A stretch of DNA of 6,237 nt from Chloroflexota bacterium. GTDB taxonomy: Bacteria; Chloroflexota; Dehalococcoidia; Dehalococcoidales; UBA2162. This document shows, one piece after another, positions 5,911-6,237 of this stretch. The DNA is taken from contig JACQOL010000005.1 of NCBI GenBank assembly GCA_016202555.1, positions 1 to 6,237 on the forward strand, in the 5' to 3' direction. Position numbers and translations under genes: made by a program. Below the pieces are notes generated by a model. The model saw only the letters and a list, made by a program, of their open reading frames with translations, searched no databases and had not been told where the DNA came from. Position 1 is the first letter of the stretch; each line of letters begins with the position of its first letter.

Positions 5911-6237
5911 TAAAAGTCGGCTCCCCTTCCACCAGTCAGCCAAGCCATTACTCGTTGTTCTCTCCGGTCCCTCGGGGGTAGGTAAGGATGCGGTTTTAGC
6001 CAGAATGAAGGAACTAACTTCCCCTCTGCAACATATTACTACTTTAACCACACGCCCCCGCCGACCCAATGAGAAAAATAATGTAGACTATCATTTTGTC
6101 TCACTGAAGAGATTTCAGGAGATGATTCAAAAGAATGAATTATTGGAGTGGGCGAATGTTTATGGCAACTGGTATGGCGTGCCCCGGGAGGCAGTCAAAC
6201 AAGCTTTAGACAACGGGCGGGATATAATAGTAAAGGT
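5894..6237 (+). CDS. gmk: Guanylate kinase, 3' partial
   Basis: Phosphorylates GMP (and dGMP) to GDP with ATP in the cytoplasm, a step in GTP synthesis. The first 114 codons are present; the gene leaves the window. The P-loop is G25-P-S-G-V-G-K31-D32. The GMP-binding part shows TTRPRRPNE (52-60) and VDYHF (64-68), then [13 protein letters not shown] (83-95) with the expected Glu85 and Tyr94, and DIIVKV near the end, where the lid/core strand begins. The ATG at 5894 lies inside remA, 14 bases before its stop codon, with only a weak AGG ahead of it. A GTG three codons later (5903) is an alternative. Either way, translation is probably coupled to remA. Family identity is firm from the motifs; length and the C-terminal part cannot be judged. 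Confidence 0.94.
   Translation, partial: MKKVTDKSRLPFHQSAKPLLVVLSGPSGVGKDAVLARMKELTSPLQHITTLTTRPRRPNEKNNVDYHFVSLKRFQEMIQKNELLEWANVYGNWYGVPREAVKQALDNGRDIIVK

Noticed and set aside
5616..5948. Minus-strand open frame of 110 codons over remA and the start of gmk
   Set aside because: Shadow of two well-recognised plus-strand genes; hydrophobic composition arises from the complement of their codons.
1..6237. Mobile element, CRISPR array, toxin-antitoxin pair or defence island
   Set aside because: No transposase, terminal repeats, spaced direct repeats or defence-type domains were seen on either strand.

Overview
The window reads as a stretch of ordinary bacterial chromosome with mostly housekeeping genes. 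The gene set (KhpB/Jag, a T-box-controlled type 2 isoleucyl-tRNA synthetase, an HtrA-type protease lipoprotein, RemA/DUF370 and guanylate kinase) best fits a Chloroflexota genome, most likely a Dehalococcoidia-like lineage. This assignment is inferred from protein style and gene company, not from a database match; a Gram-positive anaerobe of another group is not excluded. Base composition looks moderate and even across the genes. I saw no insertion sequence, CRISPR array, tRNA, rRNA or prophage gene.

Layout. (1) Positions 1-659 hold the RNA-binding protein Jag/KhpB on the plus strand; its true start is probably just upstream of the window. (2) Positions 660-1006 hold a short hairpin at the jag stop, an extended -10 promoter and a complete T-box riboswitch. 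The T-box has an AUC (Ile) specifier, a canonical AGGGTGGTACCGCGG box, and mutually exclusive antiterminator and terminator helices. (3) Positions 1007-4114 hold ileS, coding a 1035-residue type 2 IleRS whose HIGH motif is the swapped form GIHH. (4) Positions 4111-5259 on the minus strand hold a predicted lipoprotein serine protease of the HtrA/DegP family with one PDZ domain. It converges on ileS, and the two genes share the palindrome TTAA as both stop codons. (5) Positions 5260-5598 are a 339-base intergenic region carrying the promoter area of the protease on one strand and of remA on the other. (6) Positions 5599-5910 hold remA. (7) gmk starts at 5894, overlaps the end of remA, and runs off the window.

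How the parts fit. ileS is controlled by uncharged tRNA-Ile through the T-box. The swapped active-site motif in IleRS predicts strong mupirocin resistance, by analogy with published type 2 enzymes. The protease would act outside the membrane in envelope protein quality control. remA and gmk form a translationally coupled pair in an order known from other bacteria. I do not see a wholly undescribed system here. The items most worth checking are the IleRS motif swap under T-box control, the zero-length convergent gene junction, and the apparently Shine-Dalgarno-less start of the protease gene.
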